From an uncultured Eubacteriales bacterium (lineage in GTDB: Bacteria; Bacillota; Clostridia; Oscillospirales; CAG-272), in contig CAKRMZ010000014.1 of assembly GCA_934365155.1 (NCBI GenBank), positions 1 through 34,044 on the forward strand: DNA of 34,044 bases, written 5' to 3'. A model generated the notes under the pieces. It ran no database searches, was not told the origin of the DNA, and saw nothing but the letters and a program-made list of their open reading frames with translations. Below, in pieces: positions 32,279 to 34,044 of the stretch. The position numbers and the translations under genes were made by a program. Numbering within the stretch: position 1 is the stretch's first letter; every line of letters begins with the position of its first letter.

Positions 32279-32902
32279 TCAGGCAGTTACCCCATACATT
32301 CTGAAAAACTGTCGAACGTGCCGCTTGATCAATCCCATTACTTCCGCCTCACGCTCCGGTTCGCGGTCGCAAAGGTTGATCCAAACAGAAACGGGCAGGC
32401 ACAATTGTGCCGCCATAATTTCCGCATCGCAGTCTTTCAGCTTCCCATTGCGAATGAAAAAACGCATAAGACCGGTAAAATATTGCATAACACTTGTGTA
32501 ATTCCGTTTCGTCTGGAGTTCCGCCATCTGCGTATTACGAAATTGTTCTATTGTCAGCATTTTGCGGGCTTTGCTTACCAAAGAATCATGCAAAATATAT
32601 CGAATCTGCGTAAAAACCAACTGTTCTACTTCCTCCGCCGATAAATTCTGTTTGGCTTCCGCAAAAGCAGCATTATCCCAATCGGCATGGATAAAAATCG
32701 AATGTTTATTGTATTGCTCCAGAACCTGTGTCATTAACGATTCTAAAATGTCTTGCTTGCTTGCAAAATGACTGTAAATCGATGCCTTGCGAATGCCGAC
32801 GGCATCTGCAATCTGAGAGATCGAGGTCGCTTCATATCCTTGTACCGAGAACAGTTCCAGCGCCGTATTCAATATCTCCTGTTTCGTATTGCCCTTTTCC
32901 AT
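32279..32902 (-). CDS. TetR/AcrR family transcriptional regulator
   Basis: A protein of 207 residues. The N-terminal helix-turn-helix domain is clear (KQEILNTALELFSVQGYEAT, then ISQIADAVGIRKASIYSHFASKQDILESL); the C-terminal ligand domain is variable. It probably binds the imperfect palindrome within its own promoter, so it should repress itself. GGAGGG is the ribosome binding site. The 19-bp match upstream of the deaminase suggests a wider local regulon. Confidence 0.94.
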   Translation of the reverse strand: MEKGNTKQEILNTALELFSVQGYEATSISQIADAVGIRKASIYSHFASKQDILESLMTQVLEQYNKHSIFIHADWDNAAFAEAKQNLSAEEVEQLVFTQIRYILHDSLVSKARKMLTIEQFRNTQMAELQTKRNYTSVMQYFTGLMRFFIRNGKLKDCDAEIMAAQLCLPVSVWINLCDREPEREAEVMGLIKRHVRQFFRMYGVTA

Positions 32903-32934
32903 AATTCTGCTGCCCTCCTATCGATAGTAATATC

Positions 32935-32963
32935 ATTATAACTACCGAACGATAGGTTGTCAA
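32935..32963 (-). promoter_or_regulatory. tetR promoter with operator in the spacer
   Basis: On the minus strand TTGACA (32963-32958) and TATAAT (32940-32935) are separated by exactly 17 bases. The spacer contains the imperfect palindrome ACCTATCGTTCGGT, and the flanking CCTATCG/CGATAGG repeats (32917-32923 and 32950-32956) add symmetry. A repressor bound here would block RNA polymerase directly. Confidence 0.85.
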
Positions 32964-33048
32964 GATAGAAAAGGAGAAATATAGCCTGCACGGAGTGATT
33001 TTAATTCTTTTCTCTGCCGCGTTTTTTCAACTCTTTTAAAAAAAGCTA

Positions 33049-33077
33049 TTGACAAAGCATATACTTCGTGATATGAT
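33049..33077 (+). promoter_or_regulatory. Promoter of the padR-DUF1700 operon
   Basis: TTGACA (33049-33054) and TATGAT (33072-33077) are 17 bases apart. ATAC (33061-33064) and GTAT (33078-33081) form a short inverted pair around the -10 region, in the style of PadR operators; that assignment is tentative. Confidence 0.8.
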
Positions 33078-33101
33078 GTATTACGCAAAAGGAGGTATGG
33101 T

Positions 33102-33422
33102 ATGGACGTTCAGTTAAAGCGGGGGCTCTTGGATGTTTGCGTTTTAGCCGCCATTAAGAGCGAAGATTCGTACGGTTATAAGATTATAAAAGACATGAAG
33201 CCGTATATTGAACTTTCCGAATCGACTTTATATACCATTCTGAAACGCTTGGAGACAGCAGATATGCTGACTGTTCGCGCCGCAGAACACAGCGGCAGGC
33301 TTCGAAAATATTACCATATTACCGAAGAAGGCCTGAAGCGCATTGAGGAGTTCAAGGTCGAATGGAAGGAAATCTTATCGATCTATCAATTTGTAACAAA
33401 GGAGGATGAAAGGAATGAGTAA
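33102..33422 (+). CDS. PadR family transcriptional regulator
   Basis: A protein of 106 residues with the PadR winged helix: RGLLDVCVLAAIKSEDSYGYKII, then LSESTLYTILKRLE, and the wing RKYYHITEEGLKRI. In Firmicutes this arrangement with DUF1700 and DUF4097 genes is linked to envelope stress and drug response, the PadR protein repressing its own operon. AAAGGAGG precedes the ATG. It overlaps the DUF1700 gene by 8 bases. Confidence 0.95.
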   Translation: MDVQLKRGLLDVCVLAAIKSEDSYGYKIIKDMKPYIELSESTLYTILKRLETADMLTVRAAEHSGRLRKYYHITEEGLKRIEEFKVEWKEILSIYQFVTKEDERNE

Positions 33423-34014
33423 ACAGGAGTTTCTTGCCGAGTTGCGTAAAGGCTTATCCGGGCTGCCACAGGACGAAATTGAGCAACGCTTGACATTTTA
33501 CAGCGAAGCGCTTGAGGATCGAATGGAAGAAGGTCTTTCGGAAGAGGAGGCGGTGTCGGCAATCGGTACTATCGATGAAATCGTTCAGCAAATAATCGCG
33601 GATATTCCTCTTTCCAAAATCGCCAAAGAAAGAATCCGCCCCAAACGACATCTTAAAGTATGGGAAACCATACTTTTGGCGCTCGGCTCTCCGATATGGC
33701 TTTCGCTATGCATTGCCGCCGCTGCCATTATTCTTGCACTTTATGTTTCACTGTGGGCGGTCATGGTTTCATTGTGGGCGGTCTTCGTTTCGCTCTCTGT
33801 TTGTGCTGTCGGCAGCGTGCCGGTCGGTGTTGTTTTTATCACGGGCGGCAGCGGTGCTTCTGGCATTGCCATGCTCGCTTCGGGAATTGTTTGCGCAGGG
33901 CTTTCTGTTTTTATGTTCTTTGGATGCAGAGAGGCAACTAAGAGCATTCTGATCCTTACAAAGAAAATTGCGATAGGAATTAAAAATTGCTTTATCAGGA
34001 AGGAGGAAGTGTAA
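33415..34014 (+). CDS. DUF1700 membrane protein
   Basis: A protein of 199 residues. Residues 1-75 are the soluble, acidic DUF1700 region (SKQEFLAELRKGLSGLP, then EERMEEGLSEEEAV-like helices), followed by two or three membrane segments to about 180 and a basic tail. Start placed at 33415, nine bases after AGGAGG; an in-frame ATG at 33406 abuts that site and is too close. It usually works with PadR and DUF4097 proteins in one operon. Confidence 0.92.
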   Translation: MSKQEFLAELRKGLSGLPQDEIEQRLTFYSEALEDRMEEGLSEEEAVSAIGTIDEIVQQIIADIPLSKIAKERIRPKRHLKVWETILLALGSPIWLSLCIAAAAIILALYVSLWAVMVSLWAVFVSLSVCAVGSVPVGVVFITGGSGASGIAMLASGIVCAGLSVFMFFGCREATKSILILTKKIAIGIKNCFIRKEEV

Positions 34015-34044
34015 TGAGAAAGGCAACAAAAGTGTGGCTTATCC
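34014..34044 (+). CDS. Start of the next operon gene (partial)
   Basis: ATG at 34014 overlaps the DUF1700 stop by one base and follows AGGAGG by 7 bases. Only MRKATKVWLI is visible before the window ends. By operon habit a DUF4097-type protein is expected, but the sequence here cannot show it. Confidence 0.7.
   Translation, partial: MRKATKVWLI

Overview
The window looks like chromosome from a Gram-positive anaerobe of the class Clostridia. The evidence is the rpsF-ssb-rpsR order, strong purine-rich ribosome binding sites, TTGACA/TATAAT-type promoters, a HisZ-dependent short HisG, a Clostridia-type Re-citrate synthase-like enzyme, a lipobox lipoprotein and PadR-DUF1700 genes. The assignment is by gene content only; I cannot name a genus. 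No rRNA, tRNA, CRISPR array or insertion sequence was seen.

Bases 1-18300 are mostly core genome. The rpsF-ssb-rpsR operon (246-1347) has its own promoter, a probable S6:S18 autoregulatory leader and a strong terminator. Next come a Re-citrate/homocitrate synthase-like gene, a MATE exporter and a PepF oligoendopeptidase. A complete leftward histidine operon follows (hisZ-G-D-C-B-H-A-F-IE-K, 14693 to 6456), with genes overlapping or separated by a few bases and one good promoter. It encodes every step from PRPP to histidine. Upstream is a divergent unit: VTC-domain protein plus DUF4956 membrane protein leftward, and a beta-helix lipoprotein rightward. The two arms share a long inverted repeat that looks like a double binding site for an OmpR-type regulator.

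Bases 18400-32900 are accessory. Almost every gene is on the minus strand, most are under 250 codons, and most carry their own ribosome binding site. There is an ABC-2 exporter with an AraC/GyrI regulator, five intact GNAT acetyltransferases (one fused to a YoaP domain), a minimal M50-like protease, DUF3795, a two-DTG retropepsin-like protease, an LCM-type methyltransferase, a frameshifted MGMT/ATL-like gene, DUF5131, a CPBP protease, a cytidine deaminase, an isochorismatase-like hydrolase, a TfoX-N protein and a TetR regulator. Interspersed are 3' tails of lost genes (an ABC exporter, two GNATs and one unidentified protein), each lying directly behind the stop codon of an intact gene. This suggests repeated gene replacement at one locus. 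A 19-bp sequence in the tetR promoter recurs in inverted orientation upstream of the cytidine deaminase gene.

The right edge (33049-34044) starts a PadR-DUF1700 operon that runs out of the window.
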